64,000 nucleotides of DNA, from assembly GCF_003997495.1 (NCBI RefSeq), contig NZ_RZRU01000003.1:62001-126000 (forward strand). The letters are read 5' to 3'. Shown here piece by piece: positions 33,274-41,502 of this stretch. The stretch comes from Mesorhizobium sp. M7A.F.Ca.US.008.03.1.1 (GTDB taxonomy: Bacteria > Pseudomonadota > Alphaproteobacteria > Rhizobiales > Rhizobiaceae). The notes below the pieces were generated by a model. It was not told the origin of the DNA, made no database searches, and saw only the letters and a program-made list of their open reading frames with translations. A program made the translations under genes and the position numbers. How positions within the stretch are numbered: position 1 is the stretch's first letter; each line of letters begins with the position of its first letter.

Positions 33274-34032
33274 TCAGGAGAAGATCAGCCTGCCTTGCTT
33301 GTCGGCGATCCTGACGGCGGTCAGGCGTCCGCTCTGGAAGGCGGCGGTGTCGATGCCGAGCCGGCGCCCTTCGAGCTTCGGGACATCCACCGGCGTATGC
33401 CCGTGCACCACCCAGCGGTCGAGCAGGTGTGTTGCCTCGAAGAAGTCCGAACGGATGTTGATCAGGTCATGGTCGGTTTGCGCCGCAAGGTCGACGCCGG
33501 GCCTGATGCCGGCGTGGACGAACACGAACTTCCGCGAACGGACCATGATCGGCAGCCCGCGCAGGAAGCTGACGTGATCGTCTGGAATGATCTCCCTTAT
33601 GCGCCGGTCGATCTGCGCGCTGCTCCCGTAGAGGCTGGCGAGGCGCGCCGGATCGATGCCATAGGAAAACAGGGTTTGCAGGCCGCCCGTCGCCAGCCAG
33701 GGTTCCCGGGACAGATTTCCGTCGAGATAGTTCAGCATCGCCACTTCGTGGTTGCCCGCAAGACAAATGCGCTGAAATCCTTTCGGCGGCGGCGCCAGGA
33801 GGTGATCGAGCACCCGCGCCGACTGAAACCCCCGGTCGATGTAGTCGCCAAGCATGACGATGATCTTGCGGCTCTGGAAGCGCAGCGAATCGAGCAGGAT
33901 CTTCTGCTCCAGGGCGCGGAGTTCCTTGTAGCAGCCATGCACGTCGCCGATCGCATAGACGACGGCGTCCTGCATGTCGATATCGAGGCGCGGCCGCGCC
34001 GCGATGCGGGGTTTTCGCTGGAACAGGGTCAC
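33274..34032 (-). CDS. Metallophosphoesterase, PPP-type serine/threonine phosphatase-like
   Basis: About 252 residues with all PPP family motifs: GDVHG, GDYIDRG, GNHE and GHTP, which bind two metal ions. Such proteins act as protein phosphatases or diadenosine-tetraphosphate hydrolases. GTG 34032 is preferred because the family usually starts about 20 residues before GDVHG; a longer form could begin at ATG 34165-34167 region. It lies between exoP and exoZ and could remove phosphate from EPS regulators, but ExoP phosphotyrosine is normally handled by low-molecular-weight phosphatases, so this is only a possibility. Confidence 0.85.
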   Translation of the reverse strand: MTLFQRKPRIAARPRLDIDMQDAVVYAIGDVHGCYKELRALEQKILLDSLRFQSRKIIVMLGDYIDRGFQSARVLDHLLAPPPKGFQRICLAGNHEVAMLNYLDGNLSREPWLATGGLQTLFSYGIDPARLASLYGSSAQIDRRIREIIPDDHVSFLRGLPIMVRSRKFVFVHAGIRPGVDLAAQTDHDLINIRSDFFEATHLLDRWVVHGHTPVDVPKLEGRRLGIDTAAFQSGRLTAVRIADKQGRLIFS

Positions 34033-34206
34033 GTGCGGGGCGTCTCGAGGCGAGCTCTCATGCCGAAGGCATAAGTGCCTGTTATCATGCCCGAAACGGA
34101 GAATTCCGCAATCGTGGAAATTCAGCCGCGGGGGTCGGGACCGCCAATACATGTCGCTCAGAAACATGCTTTAGGTCGGCGGCCGGCACGGTCTGCCGGA
34201 CCGTCG

Positions 34207-35289
34207 TCAGGCTGCCTTGAGCCGATAACGGAAAACGGTGTGGTCGAGCAGCAGCCGGATGCGTGGTTCGGCCTCGGTCGCCACCAGCCAGCTTGCCGCG
34301 ATCATCGTCGCGCCGACGACCGCCATCGAGAACAGATGCGGCAGACCGGCGCGGACCAGGATGCCGAGCAGGGCCGCGCCGACGACATCGTGCAGCAGGT
34401 AGAGCGGATAGGTCATCAGGCCGATCCGGCGCCAGCCGCTCCAGGAGAGGTCTAGCCGCAGCGACCACGCCATCAGCGCGATGCCTATGAGGAAGATAAG
34501 GATCGGCGGCGCGAACGGCATCTCTCGCCCGACCTTCAGGATATGAACATCGACCGAACTGGCGATCTGCAGCACGCCGCCGCCCAGGAACAGGGCGCAG
34601 AAGGCAAGGCGGGCGGCTGTCACCGCCTTGAGGCGCATCAGCCACAGCATGACGCCGGTGGCGAAGAAAACGCCGTGATGCACCAGCAGCAGGTCGAGCG
34701 TGCGTGTTTCGGCAAGATCGGCCCAGTCGAGCGGGTAATACAGGCACCAGAACAGTGTGCTGACCAGACCTATGGCGATGGCCACCATTTCCATCTGATG
34801 GAAGCGGCCGAGCCGCAGCAAGGTCCAGACAATGGCATAGAAGGCGATCTCGATGCCGAGCGTCCAGTAGACGCTGTCCACCCATGGCGCGTAGGGAGCG
34901 AACAGGGCGGTGCGGACGAGCCGGATGACGGCATCGGTCGGCCAGCTGAGACCGAGAATTAACAGCACCACCGCGGTGACCGGTGCGCAGATCCACACCG
35001 CCGGTGCCAGCCGTTTCACCCTCGCTTCGAAAAACCGCAAAGGCGTCGACCGTTCGGCGCTGAAGGCGATGACGAAGCCGCTGATGACGAAGAAGATCTG
35101 GACGCCGACCCAGCCGGATTCGACCCAGGCGCCTATTGCCGGTTGCGGGGGAACGCCGCCCGTGGCGCGCGCCGAAACACCGTCCGGATACGCCCACACC
35201 CAGAAGCCATAGTGGTAGACCATGACCATGACAGCGGCGAGAAAGCGCAGGATGTCGACGCCGCCAAATGTAATCTTCTGCTGAGCCAT
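34207..35289 (-). CDS. exoZ: Acyltransferase 3 family protein, ExoZ-like EPS acetyltransferase
   Basis: 360 residues with about ten membrane helices. DILRFLAAVMVMVYHYG at the start holds the His (YHY) typical of acyltransferase 3 enzymes, VQIFFVISGFVIAFSAER follows, and FEARVKRLAPAVW carries the conserved Arg. ExoZ acetylates succinoglycan repeat units. ATG 35289 with AAAGG four bases upstream is chosen. An exact TGC-type operator is 44 bases before it. Acyltransferase 3 proteins can also add succinyl groups (ExoH); the assignment between them is from context only. Confidence 0.82.
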   Translation of the reverse strand: MAQQKITFGGVDILRFLAAVMVMVYHYGFWVWAYPDGVSARATGGVPPQPAIGAWVESGWVGVQIFFVISGFVIAFSAERSTPLRFFEARVKRLAPAVWICAPVTAVVLLILGLSWPTDAVIRLVRTALFAPYAPWVDSVYWTLGIEIAFYAIVWTLLRLGRFHQMEMVAIAIGLVSTLFWCLYYPLDWADLAETRTLDLLLVHHGVFFATGVMLWLMRLKAVTAARLAFCALFLGGGVLQIASSVDVHILKVGREMPFAPPILIFLIGIALMAWSLRLDLSWSGWRRIGLMTYPLYLLHDVVGAALLGILVRAGLPHLFSMAVVGATMIAASWLVATEAEPRIRLLLDHTVFRYRLKAA

Positions 35290-35333
35290 GCGACCTTTGT
35301 CGATGGCCCCCCGCAAACGACTCTAGGGTGCAT

Positions 35334-35348
35334 TGCTGCGTCGCACAA
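35334..35348 (-). promoter_or_regulatory. TGC-type operator (PhaR-like) before exoZ
   Basis: TGCGTCGCACAA at 35337-35348 on the plus strand and TGCGACGCAGCA at 35345-35334 on the minus strand both match TGCRNYGCASMA exactly, forming a near palindrome 44 bases upstream of the exoZ ATG. This is the best formed of the sites in the window. Confidence 0.6.
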
Positions 35349-35403
35349 TAAAAGTATTGCTTGCCGATCGAAAAGGTTGTCCGCGGCCCCACCCTTCAGT
35401 GGC

Positions 35404-37311
35404 TCAAAGTCCGATTCCGCGTTCCTTCAAGGCGGCGGTGATCTCGTCGAGGATGACCGGATCGTCGATCGTCGCCGGCATGGTCCATTCTTCCTTGTCG
35501 GCGATCTTCTGCATGGTGCCGCGCAGGATCTTGCCGGAACGCGTCTTGGGCAGGCGCTTGATCGTCACCACCGTCTTGAAGGCGGCTACCGGGCCGATGC
35601 GTTCGCGCACCAGGCCGACCACCTCGTTCTCGATCAGGCCGACATCGCGGGTTACACCCGCGTTCAACACCACGAAGCCCAGCGGAACCTGGCCTTTCAT
35701 GGCGTCGGCAATGCCGATGACCGCGCATTCGGCGACATCGGGATGGGCCGAAAGCACCTCCTCCATGGCGCCGGTCGACAGCCGGTGGCCGGCGACGTTG
35801 ATGATGTCATCGGTGCGGGCCATGACGTAGAGGTAGCCGTCCTCGTCGACCATGCCGGCATCCGCCGTCTTGTAGAAGCCGGGGAACTCATCGAGATAGG
35901 CTTGGCGGAACCGTTGATCGGCGTTCCACAGCGTCGGCAGGCAGCCGGCCGGCAACGGTAGCTTGATCACCACATTGCCCAGCGTGCCGCGCTGCACCTC
36001 ATGGCCGGCATCGTCGAGCACGCGGATATCGTAGCCGGGCATCGGCACGCCGGGCGAGCCGTATTTTACCGGCAGCAGGCCAAGGCCGGCGGGATTGATC
36101 GTCATCGGCGAGCCGGTCTCTGTCTGCCACCAATGGTCGACCACAGGCACATTCAGCTTCTGCTCCGCCCATTTGATGGTTTCCGGGTCGGCGCGCTCGC
36201 CGGCAAGAAACAGCGTGCGGAACTTCGAGAGGTCGTGTTTGGCAATGAACTCGCCCTTCGGGTCCTGCCCCTTGATGGCGCGGAATGCGGTCGGCGCGGT
36301 GAACAGCGCGACGACGCCATGCTCCGCTATCACCCGCCAGTAGGTGCCGGCATCGGGCGTGCCGACAGGCTTGCCCTCGAACAGGATGCTGGTGCAGCCA
36401 TGCAGCAGCGGTCCGTAGACGATGTAGGAATGGCCGACCACCCAGCCGACATCGGATGCCGCCCAGAACACCTCGCCCGGCTTGACGCCGAACTCGTTTT
36501 CCATCGTCCATTTCAGCGCGACCATATGGCCGCCATTGTCACGCACGATGCCCTTGGGCTGCCCGGTCGTGCCCGATGTGTAGATGATGTAGAGCGGATC
36601 GGTGGCCAGCACCGGCACGCAATCGACATTGGCGCCCGCTGCCCGTTCGCGGGCGACGGCATCGGCGTAGTCGATGTCGAAATGCTCCCTCAGCTCGCAG
36701 CGCAACTGGTCGCGCTGCAGGATCAGGCAGGCGTCTGGCTTGTGGCGGGAGATCTCGATCGCCTTGTCGAGCAACGGCTTGTAGGCCACGACGCGGCCCG
36801 GCTCGAGGCCGCAGGATGCCGAAATGATCAGCTTCGGCCTGGCATCGTCGATGCGGGTGGCAAGCTCATGCGAGGCAAAGCCGCCGAAGACCACCGAATG
36901 CACCGCGCCGATGCGGGCGCAGGCCAGCATGGCGATGGCCGCCTCGGCCACCATCGGCATGTAGATGATGACGCGGTCACCCTTGCGAATACCACGGTTC
37001 TTCAGCACCGAGGCGAGTGCAACCACCTCGCGCTTCAACTCGGCATAGGTGAACTTCCTGATCGTTCCCGTGATCGCGCTGTCATGGATCAGCGCGATCT
37101 GGTCGGCGCGCCCGCCGGCGACATGGCGGTCGATGGCGTTGTAGCAGGTATTGCAGGTGGCGCCGGTGAACCAGCGGCCATAGACGCCGGCCGTGGCGTC
37201 GAACACCTTGTCCCAGGGCGAATACCAGTCGATGTCGCCGGCAGCATCCGCCCAGAAGCGTTCCGGGTCACGTTTCCAGCCTTCATAGACCTCGTGATAG
37301 CGTGAAGCCAT
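35404..37311 (-). CDS. prpE: Propionyl-CoA/acetyl-CoA synthetase (AMP-forming)
   Basis: 635 residues. The AMP-binding P-loop YTSGTTGQPKG is near residue 250, HWWQTETGSP near 395, and the C-terminal KTRSGKILR holds the catalytic Lys for adenylation, near residue 595. The sequence lacks the longer N-terminus usual in acetyl-CoA synthetase and its length fits PrpE. It activates propionate or acetate with ATP and CoA. Acetoacetate-forming acetone carboxylase lies upstream in the window, but the genes are 33 kb apart and not linked. It is divergent from the DUF2259-like gene. Confidence 0.9.
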   Translation of the reverse strand: MASRYHEVYEGWKRDPERFWADAAGDIDWYSPWDKVFDATAGVYGRWFTGATCNTCYNAIDRHVAGGRADQIALIHDSAITGTIRKFTYAELKREVVALASVLKNRGIRKGDRVIIYMPMVAEAAIAMLACARIGAVHSVVFGGFASHELATRIDDARPKLIISASCGLEPGRVVAYKPLLDKAIEISRHKPDACLILQRDQLRCELREHFDIDYADAVARERAAGANVDCVPVLATDPLYIIYTSGTTGQPKGIVRDNGGHMVALKWTMENEFGVKPGEVFWAASDVGWVVGHSYIVYGPLLHGCTSILFEGKPVGTPDAGTYWRVIAEHGVVALFTAPTAFRAIKGQDPKGEFIAKHDLSKFRTLFLAGERADPETIKWAEQKLNVPVVDHWWQTETGSPMTINPAGLGLLPVKYGSPGVPMPGYDIRVLDDAGHEVQRGTLGNVVIKLPLPAGCLPTLWNADQRFRQAYLDEFPGFYKTADAGMVDEDGYLYVMARTDDIINVAGHRLSTGAMEEVLSAHPDVAECAVIGIADAMKGQVPLGFVVLNAGVTRDVGLIENEVVGLVRERIGPVAAFKTVVTIKRLPKTRSGKILRGTMQKIADKEEWTMPATIDDPVILDEITAALKERGIGL

Positions 37312-37453
37312 CCATACCTCCCCAGGAAATGTTTTTCTTCCTTCCAGATAGCGCGCTCTACCCTTGGCCGCAAATCCACGCCATTGTGTGACGACATCGA
37401 CTTGGCGCTTGGGGGCAAGCAGCTATGAACTGCGAGACAGGACTGGGGTGGTG

Positions 37454-38302
37454 ATGTCTGCTGCTGTGCGGATCATCGGGCGCTTTTCGCTATCGTCGGT
37501 CATGGGCGCCGCACTTGCTATGTCCATCGGAACCGCTGAAGCCGGCGATGCCGCGGCACGGCACATCATCGGCTTTTCGCCGGATGGCGCTTATTTCGCC
37601 TTCGAGCAATACGGAACGCTCGACGCTGGCGTCTCGGACTCCGGCTGGTCGCAGATCGACATCATCGATACCCGTACGGATCAGTTCGTTGGCGGGAAGC
37701 CGATCCTCGTCGTCGACGAGACGGAGGAGGCGACACTGACGCTGGAGCAGGCGAGGGCGCAGGCCGCCGCTCAGGCGGCGCCCATTCTCGCCCGATATGC
37801 CATCACATCCCCGGCCGAGCAGGCGGCTTCCGACAAGTTCACCTTCCCGGGCGAAATGGTTGCCTACAACGACATCTCCCGCCTCGAACAGGTGTCGCAG
37901 AAACGGCTGGCGCCGCTCCATGGCGAAGCAGGCATTTCGACCATCCAGCTCGACGAAATCCTGGCGGCCAGCGCGACCGATTGTTCGGCGAGTTTCGATG
38001 CGACGCAGCAGGGCGACCAGCTACTTCCAGGTGAAGAGCCACTTCAAGGTGAGAAGGCAGGCAAGGCGCTCGGCTTCCGGCTGACGCTGCAAGGGCAGGA
38101 CGGCAAGCCGATCAAGATCCTGCACGAGGACAAGACCGTGCCGGGCTCAAGAAACTGCCCGACCTCCTACAGCCTGTCGGAATCCTACGAACTCACCCCG
38201 GCCGGCAGGTCGCCGGTGATTGTCGTGCTGGTGCAGCGTTTCAGCCAGGGTTTCGAGGGGCGCGATCGCCGCTTCCTTGCGGTGACCGGGCAGCCACGCT
38301 GA
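37454..38302 (+). CDS. Predicted secreted protein, DUF2259 type
   Basis: 282 residues. An N-terminal signal (FSLSSVMGAALAMSIGTAEAG) precedes a soluble domain that begins HIIGFSPDGAYFAFEQYG, the mark of the DUF2259 family of rhizobial periplasmic proteins. A middle region is rich in Ala and Gln. The function is not known to me. The ATG at 37454 is taken; GTG 37451 next to it is equally possible. Confidence 0.75.
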   Translation: MSAAVRIIGRFSLSSVMGAALAMSIGTAEAGDAAARHIIGFSPDGAYFAFEQYGTLDAGVSDSGWSQIDIIDTRTDQFVGGKPILVVDETEEATLTLEQARAQAAAQAAPILARYAITSPAEQAASDKFTFPGEMVAYNDISRLEQVSQKRLAPLHGEAGISTIQLDEILAASATDCSASFDATQQGDQLLPGEEPLQGEKAGKALGFRLTLQGQDGKPIKILHEDKTVPGSRNCPTSYSLSESYELTPAGRSPVIVVLVQRFSQGFEGRDRRFLAVTGQPR

Positions 38303-38322
38303 GAGGTGTCTGAAGGTTGTTT

Positions 38323-38439
38323 CTAGATCGGCAGGGCCACAAGCATGAGGCCAATCCCGCCAGCGATCAAAATGGCTGTAGCCAGCGCTTTTCTGTGACG
38401 TTCGAAGCTCGTCGGAGCTCGCTCCCAATTGTAACGCAT
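38323..38439 (-). CDS. Small single-helix membrane protein, 38 residues
   Basis: A short frame beginning MRYNWERAP, with a basic stretch (FERHRK) and a hydrophobic helix (LATAILIAGGIGLMLVALP) that reaches the C-terminus. A GGGGAG ribosome site lies seven bases before the ATG. The layout suits a small inner-membrane protein. I do not recognise the family. It is convergent with the DUF2259-like gene. Confidence 0.55.
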   Translation of the reverse strand: MRYNWERAPTSFERHRKALATAILIAGGIGLMLVALPI

Positions 38440-38719
38440 ACGCTATCTCCCCAATACCCGGACAGGTCTTACCTTACTTAGGGGAAGAAATGCAACGTCC
38501 GCTGCCGGCAGGCCCGCTGCTTGTCACGTTTCATCGATGACTATTTCTGGGACGAATGCGGCCGGGAAGGCGCAACCGAGCAGGTTTTAACGCGACTGGC
38601 GCGGAGAATCTGTCAGCAAAGCCGTTGGTCCCGCGAACTGGGCTCCCATGATCGGCTGATAGACAGCGCTCCATCTCCGCGCTATCTGATTTCCGGGATA
38701 AGCGTGGCTTGGAGGGGGC

Positions 38720-39007
38720 GTGGTGGAAATAGTCTCTGGAACCGTTCTGCGGCTGGCCGAGGATGCCTCCGTGCAGCATGTGGGCGATGGCGCAGTTGTG
38801 CTTTTGGCGCGCAGCGGCCAGCTTTATACATGCAACGGCACGACCGAAGCCTTTCTCGACAAGGTGGACGGCGCGCGCAACCTCGACCAGATCGTCGACC
38901 TGCTTTGCGAGGAGTTCGAGGTCGACAAGGGGACGCTCGATCAGGACATGGCGGCACTGGCCACGGATCTGATCTCGGAAGGTATCCTCGCCGCGCCAGG
39001 TGCTTGA
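38720..39007 (+). CDS. PqqD-like RiPP recognition protein of the second (orphan) cassette
   Basis: 95 residues of PqqD fold: ASVQHVGDGAVVLLARSGQLY, then ATEAFLDKVDG-type helix (TTEAFLDKVDGARNL) and LLCEEFEVD with an acidic last helix. It starts at GTG 38720 or 38723 after GGAGGGGGC and overlaps the next gene by TGATG. TIGRFAMs names an uncharacterised HPr-rel-A system that joins such a PqqD protein to an HPrK-related kinase, and this set matches that idea. It probably binds a leader peptide, but no precursor gene is visible within 300 bases. Confidence 0.82.
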   Translation: MVEIVSGTVLRLAEDASVQHVGDGAVVLLARSGQLYTCNGTTEAFLDKVDGARNLDQIVDLLCEEFEVDKGTLDQDMAALATDLISEGILAAPGA

Positions 39008-39441
39008 TGGCTGACGGCCCGCTCCTGCGCGCTCTGTTTCGCTGTCATCTCTGGGCAAGCGCGCGGCTGATGCCGGTCCTCGTCACCAACCGGAGCTTCG
39101 AGGAGGTGCTCAAATGGGCGCCGCTCGCCTCGTCGACGCCCTATCGCGGTTTGCCGTCCGCCTACATCGTCGCGAGCGTCAACCGGACAGTCCGCCATCC
39201 CTGGCTGATGCGTGACCGCAGGTGCTTGAGGGAGGGTCTGCTCGGTCATCGTTTCCTGCGGCTAGCCGGCTTCGATCCGGACCTGCGCTTCGGCGTCGAT
39301 CCGCAATCGATGCAAGCGCAGCGTCTGTCGGCGCATTGCTGGGTCTGCCTCGACGGCGAGCCGGTGGTCAGCGACAAGCTTCCCGGCATAGTCGAGATCT
39401 ATCGTCATCATGCCGATGCCGTAAAGGCGCGTCCCGCTTGA
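39007..39441 (+). CDS. Lasso B2-like transglutaminase-fold peptidase of the orphan cassette
   Basis: 144 residues. The triad of B2 proteases is present: Cys in RDRRCLREG near residue 78, His in SAHCWVCLDGEP near residue 114, and Asp a few residues on. LLGHRFLRLAGFDPDLRFGV is typical of the helix between Cys and His. It is coupled to the PqqD gene by TGATG and to the kinase gene by TTGA. It should cleave a peptide bound by its PqqD partner, but without a cyclase the product would be linear or handled elsewhere. Confidence 0.83.
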   Translation: MADGPLLRALFRCHLWASARLMPVLVTNRSFEEVLKWAPLASSTPYRGLPSAYIVASVNRTVRHPWLMRDRRCLREGLLGHRFLRLAGFDPDLRFGVDPQSMQAQRLSAHCWVCLDGEPVVSDKLPGIVEIYRHHADAVKARPA

Positions 39442-40415
39442 CCAGACCTTCAGCCTGCTATGGCCTCAACGGCCTGATCCTTGGCATATCGGCCGAGCGC
39501 CCCGAGCTGGGGCAGGATTTCGACCGGGTGCTGGGCAGCCTGCGTTTAGCGGAACCCGTCGAGCCGGACTTTAGCCTCGGGATCGCCGAGACAGACACGC
39601 TGGATGAGACACCCAATGGATCCCTCGTCTTCGATGGCGATGTGCCGGAGGACGGTCCCTGCCGGATGATCGAGGATGGCGGCATTGTCCATCTCGTCTT
39701 TCCCGGGCGCCAAACCGTTGCGATCAATGGCGGGGAGGGTTGGGCCGAACTCCGGATTCGCACCGGTACGAAAGCCGCCTGGACGCCGTCGATGCTGGTC
39801 CTGGACGCCGCACTCGACGCCGGTGGCCAGCATATGCTGCACACGGCCGGGCTGACCCTGCCTGACCGCGATGCGGTCGTCCTGATCCATGCCCCGAGCG
39901 GAACGGGCAAGACCACGACGTCGCTGGCGCTGGCAACACAGAGCTTTGGCCTCTGCTCCGACGACGCCATGATCCTGAATGTCGCTTCGGGCAAAGTCGT
40001 CGCCTGGGGCTTGCCGCGCGCCGTCAAAATCCACCGGAAGACTGCCGAAATGATCCCGCAGGTGGCGCCATGCCTTGGCCAGACCTGGGATCGCAACAGC
40101 GAACAGCCCGTCTCGCTTGAAAGGCTGGCGGGGATCGTGCGGGTGGAAAACGCATCCGCCCGCCCGGTGGCGGCCCTTCTGCACCTGGCGCGTTCCGCCG
40201 ACAGCCAGACCCGGCTCGTCGCCATGGCCAGGACCGACGCGATGGTGGCGCTGGCAGTGGACAATGTCCGCACCAGCATGACCGGGCTGCTGCCGATGCA
40301 GAAACGCCGGCTGGCGACCATCGCCGGGCTGGTCAATTCGGTGCCGACCTTTCAGCTCGAAGTGGGCGCGCGCCCGGCTGACGCTGCGGCGCTGATCAGC
40401 GCCACCCTGGACTGA
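39438..40415 (+). CDS. HPrK-like kinase of the orphan cassette
   Basis: 325 residues. The P-loop APSGTGKTTTS is near residue 155, and LCSDDAMIL follows as the second acidic motif. It starts at TTG 39438, overlapping the B2 stop (TTGA); any longer frame lies inside B2. It is about 30 percent like the lasso kinase at 9740 by eye in the core motifs only. The expected role is phosphorylation of a peptide or protein Ser. Real HPr kinase/phosphorylase has a different N-terminal domain. Confidence 0.8.
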   Translation: MTRPSACYGLNGLILGISAERPELGQDFDRVLGSLRLAEPVEPDFSLGIAETDTLDETPNGSLVFDGDVPEDGPCRMIEDGGIVHLVFPGRQTVAINGGEGWAELRIRTGTKAAWTPSMLVLDAALDAGGQHMLHTAGLTLPDRDAVVLIHAPSGTGKTTTSLALATQSFGLCSDDAMILNVASGKVVAWGLPRAVKIHRKTAEMIPQVAPCLGQTWDRNSEQPVSLERLAGIVRVENASARPVAALLHLARSADSQTRLVAMARTDAMVALAVDNVRTSMTGLLPMQKRRLATIAGLVNSVPTFQLEVGARPADAAALISATLD

Positions 40416-40427
40416 CGTCAAGTCAGG

Positions 40428-41432
40428 CTACTTGCGGCCTGGCTTGGCCAATCTCTGGATCCACCGGAAGGCGTCGCGGCGCAGGCGCGAGCCCAGTCTG
40501 TCCCTGGAATTGACGCCAAGCAGCGTATTCGTGGTGATCAACCGCCTGGCCAGCCGTATGGAGAGATCGGGCTTGATGCGGCCGGCGAGCTCAAGCGCGC
40601 GGCTCTCCTCGAACAGCTGGCCGGTCACATCGAGCACAACAGCCAGTTCGAGCTCGATGCCGGTCATGCGGGCGGCATCGAAGAGGCGTGCTTCTGCTTC
40701 GGGTGATTGCAGCGCCCGCACGCCTTGCAGCACGTCGACGCAAAGCTGCAGCCGGTGGAATTTGTGGCCGCCGGCGGCGTGCACGATGGCAATCGTCAAA
40801 AGGGCCGCCGGCGTTTCCGTCGCTTCGCCGTCGATGGCGCGCAATTCAGGGAAACCCAGCGACAGGCGCCGCCGCATGCCGGTGTCATGCACGAGGTCGC
40901 CATGCAGTTCGACCAGCAGGCTGGAATTCTCCTTTTCGAGCCATTTGAATTCCTGCAGCTCGTAGGATTCGGCCTCGTTGCTGCCAAGCCCGAAGCCACA
41001 TGCCGCGATCACCTGGTTTGCCCGCGCCAGGTTGGCGGGTTCTACCAGGATGTCGATGTCGGTGAACGGCCTGTCGGCGACGTTGCGGTAGAGCTTTCGC
41101 GCGAAGACGGGTCCCTTGACGATCCGCGCCGGAATATTGTCCGCCGCCAGTCCCTTCATGATGCGGTCACCATGATACTTCAACAGCATCGACTGGCCGG
41201 TGGCGATCGTTGCCTTCTGGCGCAGATTCTCCAGCTTGCTGTGCAGGTCCGCATCCGCTGGCAGCCGCCCGCTGAGCTTGCGCAACATGATCGGCAGCAC
41301 GCCGTGGAACTCGGCATTGTCGAGCAGCGCCGTCAGCGTCTTTGCCGACAAATCTTCGCCGCCTGCCGCCGCCTCGGGGTCAGCGAAGCGCAGCAAGAGT
41401 CTTTCTTCGGCGGCAGTGAGAGATGGCAGCAT
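40428..41432 (-). CDS. Nucleotidyltransferase-fold protein (NTP_transf_5 type) of the orphan cassette
   Basis: 334 residues. RIVKGPVFARKLYRN precedes RPFTDIDILVEPAN, the same KG...DxD pattern as the lasso-cluster protein at 14273, and VELHGDLVHD adds a third acidic residue. It converges on the kinase gene with 12 bases between stops. ATG 41432 is chosen; TTG 41444 is an alternative. The repeated linkage of PqqD, B2, HPrK and this family in two places of one genome argues for a shared peptide-modification path. Its reaction is unknown. Confidence 0.8.
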   Translation of the reverse strand: MLPSLTAAEERLLLRFADPEAAAGGEDLSAKTLTALLDNAEFHGVLPIMLRKLSGRLPADADLHSKLENLRQKATIATGQSMLLKYHGDRIMKGLAADNIPARIVKGPVFARKLYRNVADRPFTDIDILVEPANLARANQVIAACGFGLGSNEAESYELQEFKWLEKENSSLLVELHGDLVHDTGMRRRLSLGFPELRAIDGEATETPAALLTIAIVHAAGGHKFHRLQLCVDVLQGVRALQSPEAEARLFDAARMTGIELELAVVLDVTGQLFEESRALELAGRIKPDLSIRLARRLITTNTLLGVNSRDRLGSRLRRDAFRWIQRLAKPGRK

Positions 41433-41477
41433 CAACCCGGACAAGGTTTCGATAAGGATTGTCGGGGATGGTTGCAG

Positions 41478-41502
41478 AAAAGCCTGGTGTAAGCCAGCTT
41501 TT
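41478..41502 (-). terminator. Intrinsic terminator of the dihydroxyacetone operon
   Basis: On the minus strand, directly after the dhaK stop, AAAAGCTGG pairs with CCAGGCTTTT around a six-base loop, with one bulged C, and ends in a TTTT run. It is well placed to end the long operon that starts at 53356. Confidence 0.55.

Noticed and set aside
33274..33700. Gene family exoH or exoV at the exo locus edge
   Set aside because: The only gene here is a PPP-type phosphatase with all metal motifs; no acyltransferase or pyruvyltransferase features were found.
38441..38719. Candidate precursor peptide for the orphan cassette
   Set aside because: Only frames of 16-17 residues occur, the first with an AGGGGAAGAA site before ATG 38490, but none has a YxxPxL-like leader or a Gly/Asp ring pattern.
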